Notes: generated from the sequence alone by a model not told the origin. A stretch of DNA of 64,000 nt from Palsa-892 sp035556215 (GCA_035556215.1 DATMFI010000020.1:71000-134999), one strand, 5' to 3'. Counted from the stretch's first letter, positions 34,836 to 44,711 are shown. A program made the numbers and translations.

Positions 34836-35321
34836 TTAGTGCATGCCGTAAATCTGCAATTCGGCGCAGGTCGTGGTGCTAGTGTCCGAACCGTCTTTGG
34901 ATACGTTAAGCCACACATGATCGAACACAGTCGTCTGGTCAGTGGAAATTATTTCCCTGCCCGCGCTCTCGTTAGATGTGTCCGTAAAATTGATTTGGCC
35001 GAGAAGCACGCCGTCTGTTCTGGATGAAGGCGCTGACCCAACCTTCCCGTATAATTGCAAGGTCGCCGCGACATTCGAGCCGACGATAAACCCGTTGTTG
35101 TTCGCGCCATAGGCGACAGCACGGGATATAGCGGACGGCGTTTGTAGAGATTTCCCAACGTAACCGCCAGAGCCAACCTTAGCCGCTGATGATACTGTGT
35201 TCTGGCTGGTTACCCCGTCGAAAGCAGCCGCCAGTCCGCCATTGCTTGTTAAATCTCCGATATTTGTGCCTGTCGTGCGGTCGATCAGGTATTCCGCCAG
35301 CTGGCCGCTAGACGGGCACAA
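34836..35321 (-). CDS. Tail-associated protein with discoidin-like pattern, frameshifted at its 5' end
   Basis: 161 residues as an open frame. The pattern LTSNGGLAAAFDGVTSQNT and VAYGANNNGFIVGSNVAATL fits F5/8-type C (discoidin-like) carbohydrate-binding modules found on phage tails. The only start in this frame is TTG. A better start, ATG at 35343 with GAGAGGAA, reads MTFPFPIFVPV and then stops at 35308; removing one base near 35313 would join it to SSGQLAEYLIDR. The gene is thus broken or the base is a sequence error. Confidence 0.65.
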   Translation of the reverse strand: MCPSSGQLAEYLIDRTTGTNIGDLTSNGGLAAAFDGVTSQNTVSSAAKVGSGGYVGKSLQTPSAISRAVAYGANNNGFIVGSNVAATLQLYGKVGSAPSSRTDGVLLGQINFTDTSNESAGREIISTDQTTVFDHVWLNVSKDGSDTSTTTCAELQIYGMH

Positions 35322-35359
35322 ATATGGGGAACGGGAACGTCATTAGAATATTCCTCTCG

Positions 35360-37387
35360 TTAAAATGATCTGTTGTGAATGCCACCCTGCCGGTAGCCTC
35401 TGATATTCTCGTCCCGCACAATTGTGCGGATCGTCTTTTCAAAATGCTTCATTACCGAGCCAGCGCGAATGTCACCCGTAGGGTCGTTGCCGTTGGGGTC
35501 TTGCGGCAATGTTATGTTCACGTCCCCGAAGTTGATGTTGTTGCCGCCGCCATCCGCACGCACGCCGAGTTTCCCGCCAATGCGAGTAAGCGGCATGATT
35601 GCTTCAGCCCCCGCCTCGCCCATCAAGCCGATACCCTTGGCGAAAGGGAAGATCGTTGGGCGGTCAACAATCTGATTGCTGAAAGCGGAGATTCCTGGGC
35701 CTGCAAAGACGTTGCCGTTGGCGCTTTTGTTAACGACCATCGTCGCATCGCCAAGCATTGTGGGTTGGCCGAACTGGCCTATCCCCGCCCCTGGCACAAA
35801 GCCGCCAAGGACAGATTGCAACGTGCGCGCAATCGGAACAGCAATCGTCATGTTGACAATCATCTGCTCGATGGAGCGAATGACGTTAAGGCCCATCTGC
35901 TTGAAGGCATCGCCGGCCCGCGTAGCGCCCGATGCAAGATCGACAAGAGGGTTTGAGATTCCGTTGGTGATGCCCTGCCCCAACTGATCGAGCTGGATGC
36001 GAATGTCTTTCGATTGCAGCTCTAACTGTTTCAAACCGGGGAGTGCAGCGGCGGCCACCTGGTTCTGCATCGCCATAGCTTCGGTGTTCTTTTGCACGGC
36101 CTCCGTGTGCTCGCCCAACGCGCGGACTGCGGGAGGCAAGGAAGCAACGGCAATTTTCCGAATGTCGTTTTCCGACGCGAGGCCCAATGAAAGCCTTGCG
36201 CTCGCAACCGCTGCTTCAGCTTTCAACCTGGTTTCGTCGAGAATTGCCTGACGAGCCTGCCCGGACAAAAGAACATGCGCCGAGTCAGCAAGATTCAATT
36301 CAGCCTGTTTTAGTTTTACTTGCTCATCGACGGTTGCCAGATCACCAAGCAGAGAAATGCGCTGCTGCGTTTGTTGATTGAGTAGTTTTTCCCACGCCGC
36401 ACGCTCGGCTGCGTCTTTCGCTGCCTTACGGTTGTCGAAGGCAGCAATAACTTGCCCGGTCGTTTGCGACGTATCCAGGCCCGCAGATTCATTGCCGACC
36501 GTAAGAATACGTTTCTGCCCCGTGAGGCTAGCGTTGTATTGGTCAGAAGCTTCTTTTGCCTTAGTGAAAAATTCATAGGCCGCGACAACTGCCCGTTTGA
36601 AACCCCGCTCCAGGATTCCGCCAACTTCATTGAACTTATCGTTCAGTTCCTGCTGCGCCTTCAATTGATCAGCCTGGAACTTTGAGAACTCGGCAGCCTG
36701 CGCACGGATGGCGGCTGGCCCTTGCTCCATCAACCGCAAAAACTGATTGGTTGTCGGCAGTCCGGCTGCCTGAAGAATGTTGAGCTTTGCCGTCTGACTC
36801 GTCGCCTGAGTAATCAGCTCCGAAATGCGGAAGAACGCATCTTCGGTGGTGCCCAAGGTCGAGTTTGTTTGCCGGAATAGAGTAAGCAGTTCGCCCGTGC
36901 CATGCCGCGCCTGCTCTACTTGCGCATTCAATGCGCTGTATGCGTCAAGAAAGCTCTTGTCCCCGACACCCTTATTCCTTGCCGCCCCCTGAATCCCTTG
37001 CAACGAGCCGACACCAGTACCGGTTCGATTGGCTACGTCGCCGGTTAAGGCGAGCATCTCGTTTAGCCTGCCAAGTTCGCTAACAAGATTGCGTATCTGA
37101 GCGACGGCTAAGCCGGTTAGAAAGCGGCGCGTAAGGGTATTGGCAAACGTCCTGGTGGACGAGTCGGCGTCCTTAATCTGTTTCTGAAACTGGCCCGTGG
37201 CATTTGAGCCGGTCTGCATCTGAGCGCGAAATTCATCTGCAACACCGCGCCGAAAGCCGGATGCAAAATCCTTTGTGACTTGAGCCGCCCTAAGAACGGA
37301 TGCAGTAAAGCTATTGGCTGCTTTTTCTGCGTCGTTAAAGCCTTTTTGTGCGCTAGACGAGTTAACGCCAAGATTTAAGTCAGCCAT
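35360..37387 (-). CDS. Phage tail tape measure protein
   Basis: 675 residues. Long helical, Ala/Gln-rich sequence with the tape-measure C-terminal signature GLMGEAGAEAIMPLTRI, GGKLGVRADGGGNN and a hydrophobic region at about 500-560 (GGFVPGAGIGQF). The length would set a tail of ~100 nm by the usual 0.15 nm per residue. The start has AGGGATG upstream. It lies only 17 bp after the minor head gene, where capsid and tail-tube genes are normally found. Confidence 0.85.
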   Translation of the reverse strand: MADLNLGVNSSSAQKGFNDAEKAANSFTASVLRAAQVTKDFASGFRRGVADEFRAQMQTGSNATGQFQKQIKDADSSTRTFANTLTRRFLTGLAVAQIRNLVSELGRLNEMLALTGDVANRTGTGVGSLQGIQGAARNKGVGDKSFLDAYSALNAQVEQARHGTGELLTLFRQTNSTLGTTEDAFFRISELITQATSQTAKLNILQAAGLPTTNQFLRLMEQGPAAIRAQAAEFSKFQADQLKAQQELNDKFNEVGGILERGFKRAVVAAYEFFTKAKEASDQYNASLTGQKRILTVGNESAGLDTSQTTGQVIAAFDNRKAAKDAAERAAWEKLLNQQTQQRISLLGDLATVDEQVKLKQAELNLADSAHVLLSGQARQAILDETRLKAEAAVASARLSLGLASENDIRKIAVASLPPAVRALGEHTEAVQKNTEAMAMQNQVAAAALPGLKQLELQSKDIRIQLDQLGQGITNGISNPLVDLASGATRAGDAFKQMGLNVIRSIEQMIVNMTIAVPIARTLQSVLGGFVPGAGIGQFGQPTMLGDATMVVNKSANGNVFAGPGISAFSNQIVDRPTIFPFAKGIGLMGEAGAEAIMPLTRIGGKLGVRADGGGNNINFGDVNITLPQDPNGNDPTGDIRAGSVMKHFEKTIRTIVRDENIRGYRQGGIHNRSF

Positions 37388-37404
37388 TTCACATCCCTAA
37401 AATA

Positions 37405-38478
37405 TTACGCGGAAATTCCCGCCTTTTTAAATGCTTGCGCTTCGGCCTCACGGAGCTGCGCCAATGTCAGCTCTTTGCCGAGGCCCGTGGAAAAATCTTC
37501 AATGGTTAAACCGCCGTCGCGAAATAGTTTTGCCTTCGTTACACCGAGTATTTCCTCTTGATGCTCCACAGATTGCTTTCGCAACCAGTCATCAAATTTA
37601 ATTTTTGCTGGCACCTGCCCATTCATTGAAGCGCGAGTACCCTCAGGCAGCTCGTCCAAATCAATTCCAAGCTCTCGCCAACTTTTCGTAACCGGAACCG
37701 TTGTGCATCGGCAGCCACGATGCTCTGGGGGCTTCCTCGTGCCATCGAGAGGGAATGTTTTTCCGTCAAGTGCGCTGCATACGACGCAAACTCGTAAATC
37801 GAGAGTCGCCACCCAGGTGTAGCCTTTCACGATATCCGCGTTTGCTGCATAAACTTCGCCGCGAGCATAATTAGCCATCGTCGCGGTTGCCGTTCTGACA
37901 AAGTCTTTTGCCGACTTGCGGCTGATATTCAGTGCGCCATCTTTGAAATTATTTGCGCGTGTGCCTCGAAGTCTGCGGACAATCTGCTCGTTGGTTTCGC
38001 CTTGAACAACTCCGATACGGATTGCCGTCTTCGCACGATCAAACGCGCCAAGAGATAGATTTTCCCGCCATTCAGAAAGCAGTCTGCCCTCAAACGGAAT
38101 CTCCGATATTGCCGACTTCAGCAACTCAGTCGATGGCGTCACAACGTCCATACGAACCGGAATGGCGGTCTGAAGGGTCTTGGCGGCCCACTCCGCTTCA
38201 AGCTCGACGAGTTTTGAAAGCCCGTCCTGTGTGCGTCGGGTTATTTCGTTGTAACCGGACGAAATAATTTCCTTGATTGACTCCAAAAGCGCATCAAGAC
38301 GGCGGCGGGTAAATGACGATGTATCGCCCGAAATATCTCTACCCTGAATTTTTGCAATAAGATCACGCTGTGTCTTCTCCAGCAGATCAAGGACAGACCG
38401 AACCTCGCCATTCGTGAATTTGTGCAAACGAATGGCGTGGCGCAGCGTAAGATCTAGCAGTTCTTCGTTTACGCTCAC
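37405..38478 (-). CDS. Phage minor head protein (SPP1 gp7 / Mu gpF type)
   Basis: 357 residues. The C-terminal part holds the conserved zinc-like motif LRVCVVCSALDGKTFPLDG followed by HRGCRCTTVPV, typical of head morphogenesis proteins. The N-terminal half is helical. The start overlaps the portal gene stop by 4 bp (38475-38478). Confidence 0.85.
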   Translation of the reverse strand: MSVNEELLDLTLRHAIRLHKFTNGEVRSVLDLLEKTQRDLIAKIQGRDISGDTSSFTRRRLDALLESIKEIISSGYNEITRRTQDGLSKLVELEAEWAAKTLQTAIPVRMDVVTPSTELLKSAISEIPFEGRLLSEWRENLSLGAFDRAKTAIRIGVVQGETNEQIVRRLRGTRANNFKDGALNISRKSAKDFVRTATATMANYARGEVYAANADIVKGYTWVATLDLRVCVVCSALDGKTFPLDGTRKPPEHRGCRCTTVPVTKSWRELGIDLDELPEGTRASMNGQVPAKIKFDDWLRKQSVEHQEEILGVTKAKLFRDGGLTIEDFSTGLGKELTLAQLREAEAQAFKKAGISA

Positions 38479-39923
38479 GCCGCAGAATCCGTTTCGAGCC
38501 GATGAAGTTCCTGGGCTGGATCGAAGTCAGCGGACAGCATCCCGCGCCGCTTCCATTCTCCCCAGAATGTTTCGAGCGAGATTTCACGCTGCGCTCTTGC
38601 GGTGAGAAGAACTTGAACGTCACTGTCCGGGCGCATGTCGCTTGTGAAGTCGGTCGGCACGCTCACGGTCGCAGTCGGCTTCAGTTGCATCCACGCGCAA
38701 GTAATCGCTAGCGCCTGATCTAGCGCATCCTTCAAAGCAAGCGCCCATGTCGAGATTGCAGAGTTTGCCTTTGAAGCTTCCAACGCGTTCGCCGTTGCGG
38801 TCGTCGTACCGCTTCCCGGCATCATCGGTTGCTTGGCGAGGCGTAGAAATTCCCTAATGTCGGCTTCCGCGTCATTGCGGATTTCAGTCAGAACATCAGC
38901 CTCTGGCGAAATAAAATCTGCATCGCCAGTTGTGCCGTCAGTATCGCGAGGCAGGAGTATTGTAATCCCCGGCCCCACTTCAATTTCCGGCTCCGCGTTG
39001 CCCTTATCGTCGCGTGTTTTCCCAACATCGCTTTCCGAGGCTCCCTTGATCTTGAGCATGGGAAATCCGGCCAAGGTAAACGTCTGCTCCTTGCGGCTTA
39101 GCTTTTGAAAGATGGAAATATTTTTGTTCGCCAGTTCTAGCAATGGCGGTTTAACGCCGTAATTTCCAAACCGCTTGCCGGTGTAGAACGGCACAAACGG
39201 GACAATCGGCAAGGTGACCTTGCCGGACTCGACCATCACAGGAGCGCCGCCAGCTGATCGCTCCCAAACCTCAAACTTGCCCGGCTCCATGACGCGAATG
39301 CGCTCGATTTCCTTCTCACCGAAACCATCCTGTTCGGTGTAGCACTCGCGGAATCGTAGGTGCCGAATGAATTGACGCCCGCCGACACTCTCGAAATAGC
39401 AAGCGAGAATGTTTCCAGCCTTGATGTGCGCCCAGTATGGTCTGGCCGCACGCTTACGCTCATCAGCGAGAGTTTTGACTTCCTCAGCACCATCGGCGGG
39501 AAAGTCCACCAGGATACCCGCCATGCCGTTAGCTATGCCATCGGCAAACAGGTCACGGGCGAAAACGTGAATGCCGTTTCCAGCGCCATCAACGTCATCC
39601 GTCACATCGGATAGCTTTTGACCAATTGCATTAGATGCTCCGTCATCACCTTCAACGGCCAAAGGCGATGCGAATGGCTTGCCCGTGATGTTTTCTACCG
39701 CATCAGCGAAACCCGGCCACCACGGCGTGCCTGCTAGGCGGCGACGATACGATTCCGCGTTCTCTTTTTTCCACCTCGGAAGATATTTCTCGCCAGCAGC
39801 CTTGATGCATTCCTCGCCTGCGAGAACATCCTCAATCTTTCGCAACCACCTTGCCATTTCGCGATGATCGGCGGACTCAGTGAAAGCATCAGCGGTCTGT
39901 TTCTGTTGCGTAGCCATTGCCAT
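38475..39923 (-). CDS. Phage portal-like protein, DUF4055
   Basis: 482 residues. The DUF4055 pattern is visible: WRKIEDVLAGEEC-like start (RWLRKIEDVLAGEECIKAAG), YRRRLAGTPWWPGFADAVEN, ITGKPFASP, ARPYWAHIKAGNILA. DUF4055 proteins take the portal position in terminase-portal-minor head gene orders. The chosen ATG overlaps the preceding gene's TGA (TGATG). Confidence 0.82.
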   Translation of the reverse strand: MAMATQQKQTADAFTESADHREMARWLRKIEDVLAGEECIKAAGEKYLPRWKKENAESYRRRLAGTPWWPGFADAVENITGKPFASPLAVEGDDGASNAIGQKLSDVTDDVDGAGNGIHVFARDLFADGIANGMAGILVDFPADGAEEVKTLADERKRAARPYWAHIKAGNILACYFESVGGRQFIRHLRFRECYTEQDGFGEKEIERIRVMEPGKFEVWERSAGGAPVMVESGKVTLPIVPFVPFYTGKRFGNYGVKPPLLELANKNISIFQKLSRKEQTFTLAGFPMLKIKGASESDVGKTRDDKGNAEPEIEVGPGITILLPRDTDGTTGDADFISPEADVLTEIRNDAEADIREFLRLAKQPMMPGSGTTTATANALEASKANSAISTWALALKDALDQALAITCAWMQLKPTATVSVPTDFTSDMRPDSDVQVLLTARAQREISLETFWGEWKRRGMLSADFDPAQELHRLETDSAA

Positions 39924-40837
39924 CACTCAGGTTTCCAAAGCCCGATAGCAAAGTCGATCAACTCGCTACGCTGTTTGCTCGTCAGCTTGCTGACGCCATC
40001 GCGGATTGCGGCAACTTCATCGTCGCCAGGAATTTGCGGCTCGGCGTTAGGCTGCTTGGCGAATTTCTCGTCAACCTGGCGCTCGACCTCGCCAAGAATT
40101 TGGTCATATTCCGCAAAGGAAATGCCAGACTGCTTTCTTGCCTCCGCCCTGCCGCCTTCAATCGCCCGCTCGGCGGCGTCCAGCGCATCCAGAGTGTCGG
40201 CTATGTCAGATAGCTCGCCGGAATTCTGTTCGCTGATAAGCGAGGCCGTCAAGTTTTCATGCACAACAGGAGCTACGCCAGACAGCTCTGGCACACGCTC
40301 GACAATTGCTGCGATGACATTCAGATCGGGTTCTTCGACGCGATACTTGGTGATAAACTTATTGCGCTGCTCGTCATTCATCGCGAACAGTCGCGCACGA
40401 ATTTCCTCTCGCTGTCGCACAGCAGACGGAGACTGATCCGGGTCTTTCAATTTAATTTTGGCGATACGGTCTTCCAGGTGCTTTTTCTCCCGTTGCACCG
40501 CGTTCCAATGTTCACGCCATCCGCCAGCAGCGTTTTGCGCAACCCACTTCGTCAACTCAAGCCTCTTGCCGGCGTCGGACAGATTTGGATTTGCGAAAAT
40601 CTCCTTCTTCGCCGCAGGCACGGCTTTCGTCTTTTCAATCGCCGCATCGAACGCCAGCTTGGCGCGATGCATTGGAGAACCGGCCTTAGGGTTGTCCGGG
40701 AAGGCGAAGACGATGGGAAGTTTTCTTGCATCGTGGAACGGCGTGTAAGAAATCTTGCGCCCGTCGCGAATTGTTTCTCGATTTTTGTCCCGCGCGCTAG
40801 CGAGAGATTTTGCGACTGCTTTTGTAATATCCGTCAT
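39923..40837 (-). CDS. Phage protein of unknown function between terminase and portal
   Basis: 304 residues, charged and largely helical with coiled-coil stretches (LDALDAAERAIEGGRAEARK, YDQILGEVERQVDEKF). No catalytic motif found. Its position between terminase and portal and its overlap with the portal gene suggest a DNA-packaging or head role, but I cannot assign one. 3 bp after the terminase stop. Confidence 0.7.
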   Translation of the reverse strand: MTDITKAVAKSLASARDKNRETIRDGRKISYTPFHDARKLPIVFAFPDNPKAGSPMHRAKLAFDAAIEKTKAVPAAKKEIFANPNLSDAGKRLELTKWVAQNAAGGWREHWNAVQREKKHLEDRIAKIKLKDPDQSPSAVRQREEIRARLFAMNDEQRNKFITKYRVEEPDLNVIAAIVERVPELSGVAPVVHENLTASLISEQNSGELSDIADTLDALDAAERAIEGGRAEARKQSGISFAEYDQILGEVERQVDEKFAKQPNAEPQIPGDDEVAAIRDGVSKLTSKQRSELIDFAIGLWKPE

Positions 40838-40840
40838 CCT

Positions 40841-42271
40841 CTAAGCCATTTGATATGTTGTGGTGATAATGGATTGAACCTGTCGCCTTTCGCGCAACAG
40901 ATTTATTAATATGAACAACGCATTCGCGCTGTCGTCGTGAGTAGAATTGCCGGCGGGGTCGGAAACCGTGTCACGCCCTGAGCGTGATGTTCTGCGCTCT
41001 AAAATTCTCAGTTCTCGAATAAGCGTTTCATCATTCGGGATTGATATTTGCCGCCGAGTGAACGCGGGCAGCCCGTCGATATAAAGAGCGCTTTTCGGTT
41101 TCTCTGCTCGACGGTAGCGCACGCCAAAAGATTCCCATGCGGTTGATACCCAAGAGGCCGCATAGTTATCTCCCTCGACGGTGTGAATGCCGTAATCCTT
41201 CACCAGATTGGCAAACTCTTCCGTTGTGTCGGTCGGATTGAATGGCGGGTCGCGCCTGCGCACAACATCGACAACGATACGGTTATGCTCCCGATGACCG
41301 ATAGCTACGCAATACGCATCGTGTCGGCCTCCACTGGCATCGACCGCAGCGAAGTAGGATTTGGATAAGTCGGGGCGCAGCTCCGTTGCACGGTTTGTGT
41401 CCACCGCAGCGTCGATATCCTCATCGTCGAGGAATTGCGAAAGGTCGCTGCGAAATTCTGAATCCCACTCCGCACTCGCGGCCTCTGGGTCTTCGTCGCG
41501 TGCCTGTTGAATGGCCGAAGAATTAAGCGTTGGATTGAACTGCTCCGAAGTCCCTCTGATAACCAGTACTTCAGGATTGCTGACGCCGAAATATTGCTTG
41601 AACTTTGAATAAAGAAGCCCTGCCTTGCGATACGCGGAACTGATACCGATTAAGAATCCGCCGCTCGCTACGATGGGCGGAATAACGCTGCGATAAATTT
41701 CATAATCAGGCGTGGCAGATTCTTCAGAGCGCCAGTAAGCAGATTCATCGAAGATCGCCGCCAGGATTGTACGCCCGCGCACGGTGCGGAAGTTCGCAGC
41801 GGTCGTCGTAATCGTGATACCGTTGCGGAGCCGGATTTCTTCAGACGTAATCGGCTGGACAACCTGCTTACTGAAGACCTCGGACTCTTCGATGAACCCA
41901 CGGATGTAGGAGAAAGCGATTGAGGCCTGCTCTTTCGACGGGGCCAACAACAAGACATAACCAATTTCGCCAGCGGCCAACTGTTCAGACCAATCCACAC
42001 ACAACGCGAGATAGGTTGCTAGCAACGCGGCCATACGAGTTTTGCCGCCGCGCCTGCCGCAAATAACCCAAAGCTCCCTCACCTTTTGCCGTGGCGATTT
42101 ACGGCTGCCAGCAATCTTTCGGAACGCGCGAAGCTCTTGCCGGTTAAGGCGCTCGCCTAACGCAGCAGCGATGTAAACGATATGATTGAAAAATGTTTCG
42201 GGATTGCCCAGCGCAGCACCGATCAATTTGGGGTCGGCGATGGCCTCGCGGATTCCAATCAGGGGCTTCAT
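40841..42271 (-). CDS. Phage terminase large subunit
   Basis: 476 residues. Walker A is CGRRGGKTRM (residues 71-80), Walker B ILAAIFDESAYW. The C-terminal nuclease (RNase H-like) domain begins with FAAVDASGGRHDAYCVAIG and includes HTVEGDNYAASWVS and THDDSANALFIL with late acidic residues. This cuts and pumps DNA into proheads. The start overlaps the small gene upstream by 4 bp. Confidence 0.9.
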   Translation of the reverse strand: MKPLIGIREAIADPKLIGAALGNPETFFNHIVYIAAALGERLNRQELRAFRKIAGSRKSPRQKVRELWVICGRRGGKTRMAALLATYLALCVDWSEQLAAGEIGYVLLLAPSKEQASIAFSYIRGFIEESEVFSKQVVQPITSEEIRLRNGITITTTAANFRTVRGRTILAAIFDESAYWRSEESATPDYEIYRSVIPPIVASGGFLIGISSAYRKAGLLYSKFKQYFGVSNPEVLVIRGTSEQFNPTLNSSAIQQARDEDPEAASAEWDSEFRSDLSQFLDDEDIDAAVDTNRATELRPDLSKSYFAAVDASGGRHDAYCVAIGHREHNRIVVDVVRRRDPPFNPTDTTEEFANLVKDYGIHTVEGDNYAASWVSTAWESFGVRYRRAEKPKSALYIDGLPAFTRRQISIPNDETLIRELRILERRTSRSGRDTVSDPAGNSTHDDSANALFILINLLRERRQVQSIITTTYQMA

Positions 42272-42474
42272 TGCGCATCTCCCGAATGCCAGACGCGCGT
42301 TGGCTGGAACGATGGCCCGTAAAGAACTGTCGGTACCGGCTTAGGTTCTGGCCCCACATACGAACGACCGAAAGCCTCCCGCGCCATTCTGGTGGCGAAG
42401 GAGGCTGTGTTGCGTTTGCGTTTGTGTCGGCGGAAACGGCGATTAACTCCGGAACCGCGTTTATCGATTATCAA
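42268..42474 (-). CDS. Small basic phage protein upstream of terminase
   Basis: 68 residues from TTG. Very basic N-terminus (GSGVNRRFRRHKRKRN) and a Pro-rich middle (GPEPKPVPTVLYGP). Its TGA overlaps the terminase ATG (ATGA), which argues it is translated. No family recognised; it is too short for a normal small terminase subunit. Confidence 0.5.
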   Translation of the reverse strand: MIIDKRGSGVNRRFRRHKRKRNTASFATRMAREAFGRSYVGPEPKPVPTVLYGPSFQPTRVWHSGDAQ

Positions 42475-42549
42475 AATATTTTCTCAAAATGCTCGGCCTC
42501 GCCTCTCGCTGCCGCCGAGCTGTCAATATTTCCGGCTTCGCCGGTTCAA

Positions 42550-43029
42550 TCAGGCCGCGTCTGCAGCGCGCCTTTTCAAATACTCTCCAAGTGGCTCGGA
42601 TGGCTTGTCGTTCGACTGCGAGCGCTCCAGGGCTGCGTCGAGCTTACGAATGGCAACCCCAAGCTTCTTCGCCGCCGAAGCGATATCAGCCGCTCTATCA
42701 ATGGCCACGCTGACGTTGGTAGCCTCTATGTCTTCCAAGGCAACCAGTTCAACCTGGCAACGTGCCACGGCCCTCGCCAGAAGCTTGGTGCGCATCGGAG
42801 CAGCGTCACCGCCATGATCGGCCAGCAGGGCTGCAGATAAATCCCTAAGCGCCCTACCGTCCGCGCTACGCCCGTCTAGGCCAGCGAGAATGGTGCGGTT
42901 AGACAATTTGGATCGTTGTGCACGCGGTAAAGCCGCGACGGCGGAACAATTCAAACCCGAAAGAACCTCAATCAAAAAACAAACGGCAATGCCAAAGCGG
43001 TGCCGAAATCCATGCGGATACAACCGCAA
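42550..43029 (-). CDS. Phage protein upstream of the terminase genes
   Basis: 159 residues as an open frame; the true start is probably internal since the first ~40 residues look unconstrained. From SNRTILAGLDGRSADGRALRD on, the sequence is a helical protein with LLARAVARCQVELVALEDIE and IASAAKKLGVAIRKLDAALE. Proteins of this shape (GLDGRS start) occur next to terminase genes in Rhizobiales prophages, perhaps as the small terminase subunit; that is inference. Confidence 0.55.
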   Translation of the reverse strand: MRLYPHGFRHRFGIAVCFLIEVLSGLNCSAVAALPRAQRSKLSNRTILAGLDGRSADGRALRDLSAALLADHGGDAAPMRTKLLARAVARCQVELVALEDIEATNVSVAIDRAADIASAAKKLGVAIRKLDAALERSQSNDKPSEPLGEYLKRRAADAA

Positions 43030-43231
43030 TCAACCAAAATTGCTTACCAGAAATTGCAGAACATGTCAAGAACATTCTTTGTTTCTCCCCACTTAGCAGT
43101 ATAATACTTTCGTATAGTTAGGTTGTATTTCCTCTATTCACAAAACACGGGAACCGCCGGATCGCCCCACAATCGTTGTGATACAATATATCAATGTATG
43201 GGCGTCCGCATTTCCACGGTAGGTTTCTGTA

Positions 43232-44707
43232 CTATATGCGTCCATCCCCTCGGTAGTTCGGACTCCAAGGGTCTCTCGCATCCTTCTCGGCAATCACGGC
43301 CTTACGTTCAGCAGCTTCGCGGTCGATCTTCGCCAGAGATGCCCATATAGCCGCCCTCTGGTCTTTATGACGCGGCAAGCGACTAATTCGAGGCTCCATC
43401 CCCACAAGCTCAGCTTCGACATTCGTGTGTTGGAAGGCATGCTTCGCCTCAGCAAGCTCCGAACTTGAAAGCGAAATGCAGCCACGCTGGAACGCCGGTG
43501 CAAAGCCGTATTCAACCATTAACTCCCTAGGAGCCAGGCAACGGCTGTCACGAGGACTCGGCCCCCATTCTTCCCGCCATGAATTGGTATCGGCGTGAAA
43601 GCCCATGAGTGCTTGCCGCCAATCCAGCTCGCTCAGCATTTTGCGCCAGGAAGCCAGCGTCTTTTCGACAAACTCATGCGGAATATCTTCAGGCCTTCCC
43701 CACATGCCCGGTGCAGCTATTTCTTGACGTATAACGTACTTGCGCTGGCGCTCGTCACGCTCTGCGGCAGTCTCGCTTCTGATAGCTGCATCAATCTGAC
43801 GACTGGACAGTACATTTTCGTCACTTTCGTATTCGCGCTTCAGCCAACGATGTATGCCAGCATTTCCAATCTTTCGGTTGCTATCAGCCGACAGCCAACT
43901 ATCGATAGACCTAAACACATTCTGGAAGTCGTCGCCGTACCAGTGTTTAAATTCTTTCCGCCATGTGTCGTATTGCGACTGATTGATTTTAATATGGCCG
44001 TCAAAAATCAAATCTTCACTTGCAGGCGAAATAGATGGTGACGCCTGTTCACTTAACGAGTATTCATTTCCAATCATTATAGATTTACAATCATTATAGT
44101 CCCCCATTTGAGGGACACCCCCGTCCCCCGTTTCGGGCACAGCCTGTATCTCATTTGAGGGACAACCTGTCCCCTGTTTAGGGATAGCCACCTGCCGCTT
44201 ACCGGCAAAACCTAGATCACCATCCCAATTTGATAATGGCGAACCAGATTTATCTCTCGGCCTCAGATTGAGAATATTGGCTGGTAGCCTCCAGTGCGCG
44301 ATGGGATTATATTTTTGGTTTCCATTCGGATGCCGCCGCTCAAATAAGAATATCCACCCGTCAGTTCGGCTGAACGTATCCATTACTACGTTTTTTCCGA
44401 CCCCAAGCTGCTTCGCGATGGAGCGGACTGTCTGCCAAGCCCAATCGTTCGTCGGGTTTAACCTGTCGATCATCAGGCTAACCACTGATTTCTGTGTGCC
44501 CGAAAGATTCTTGTCAGCGAGGGAAATACGTCGAGCGTGGGTGCGCTGCTTATTAAATAATTTATTTTGCGCAGCTTTCGTATTTGTGTGTGCCCGATCT
44601 TCATTGGCAATGGGTGCAGATGTTACTGGCCGAGACCTGGGGCGTTTGTTCTGCTTAATTGGCTGGTCTTCAGGACACGACTGCTCAATAGAAAAATTCT
44701 TTTCCAT
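43232..44707 (-). CDS. Phage replication-type protein with N-terminal winged helix
   Basis: 491 residues from ATG (MEKNFSIEQSCPED). Residues ~60-150 look like a winged helix (GTQKSVVSLMIDRLNP, VRSIAKQLGVGKNVVMDTF, FLFERRHPNGN), as in phage replication organisers. After a low-complexity linker, a helical domain follows with YDTWRKEFKHWYGDDFQNVF and KIGNAGIHRWLKREYES. The C-terminal part is helical and charged. Replication initiation is the best reading, with no helicase motif seen. It overlaps no other gene; 43030-43231 before the next gene is noncoding and AT-rich. Confidence 0.6.
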   Translation of the reverse strand: MEKNFSIEQSCPEDQPIKQNKRPRSRPVTSAPIANEDRAHTNTKAAQNKLFNKQRTHARRISLADKNLSGTQKSVVSLMIDRLNPTNDWAWQTVRSIAKQLGVGKNVVMDTFSRTDGWIFLFERRHPNGNQKYNPIAHWRLPANILNLRPRDKSGSPLSNWDGDLGFAGKRQVAIPKQGTGCPSNEIQAVPETGDGGVPQMGDYNDCKSIMIGNEYSLSEQASPSISPASEDLIFDGHIKINQSQYDTWRKEFKHWYGDDFQNVFRSIDSWLSADSNRKIGNAGIHRWLKREYESDENVLSSRQIDAAIRSETAAERDERQRKYVIRQEIAAPGMWGRPEDIPHEFVEKTLASWRKMLSELDWRQALMGFHADTNSWREEWGPSPRDSRCLAPRELMVEYGFAPAFQRGCISLSSSELAEAKHAFQHTNVEAELVGMEPRISRLPRHKDQRAAIWASLAKIDREAAERKAVIAEKDARDPWSPNYRGDGRI

Positions 44708-44711
44708 CAAT

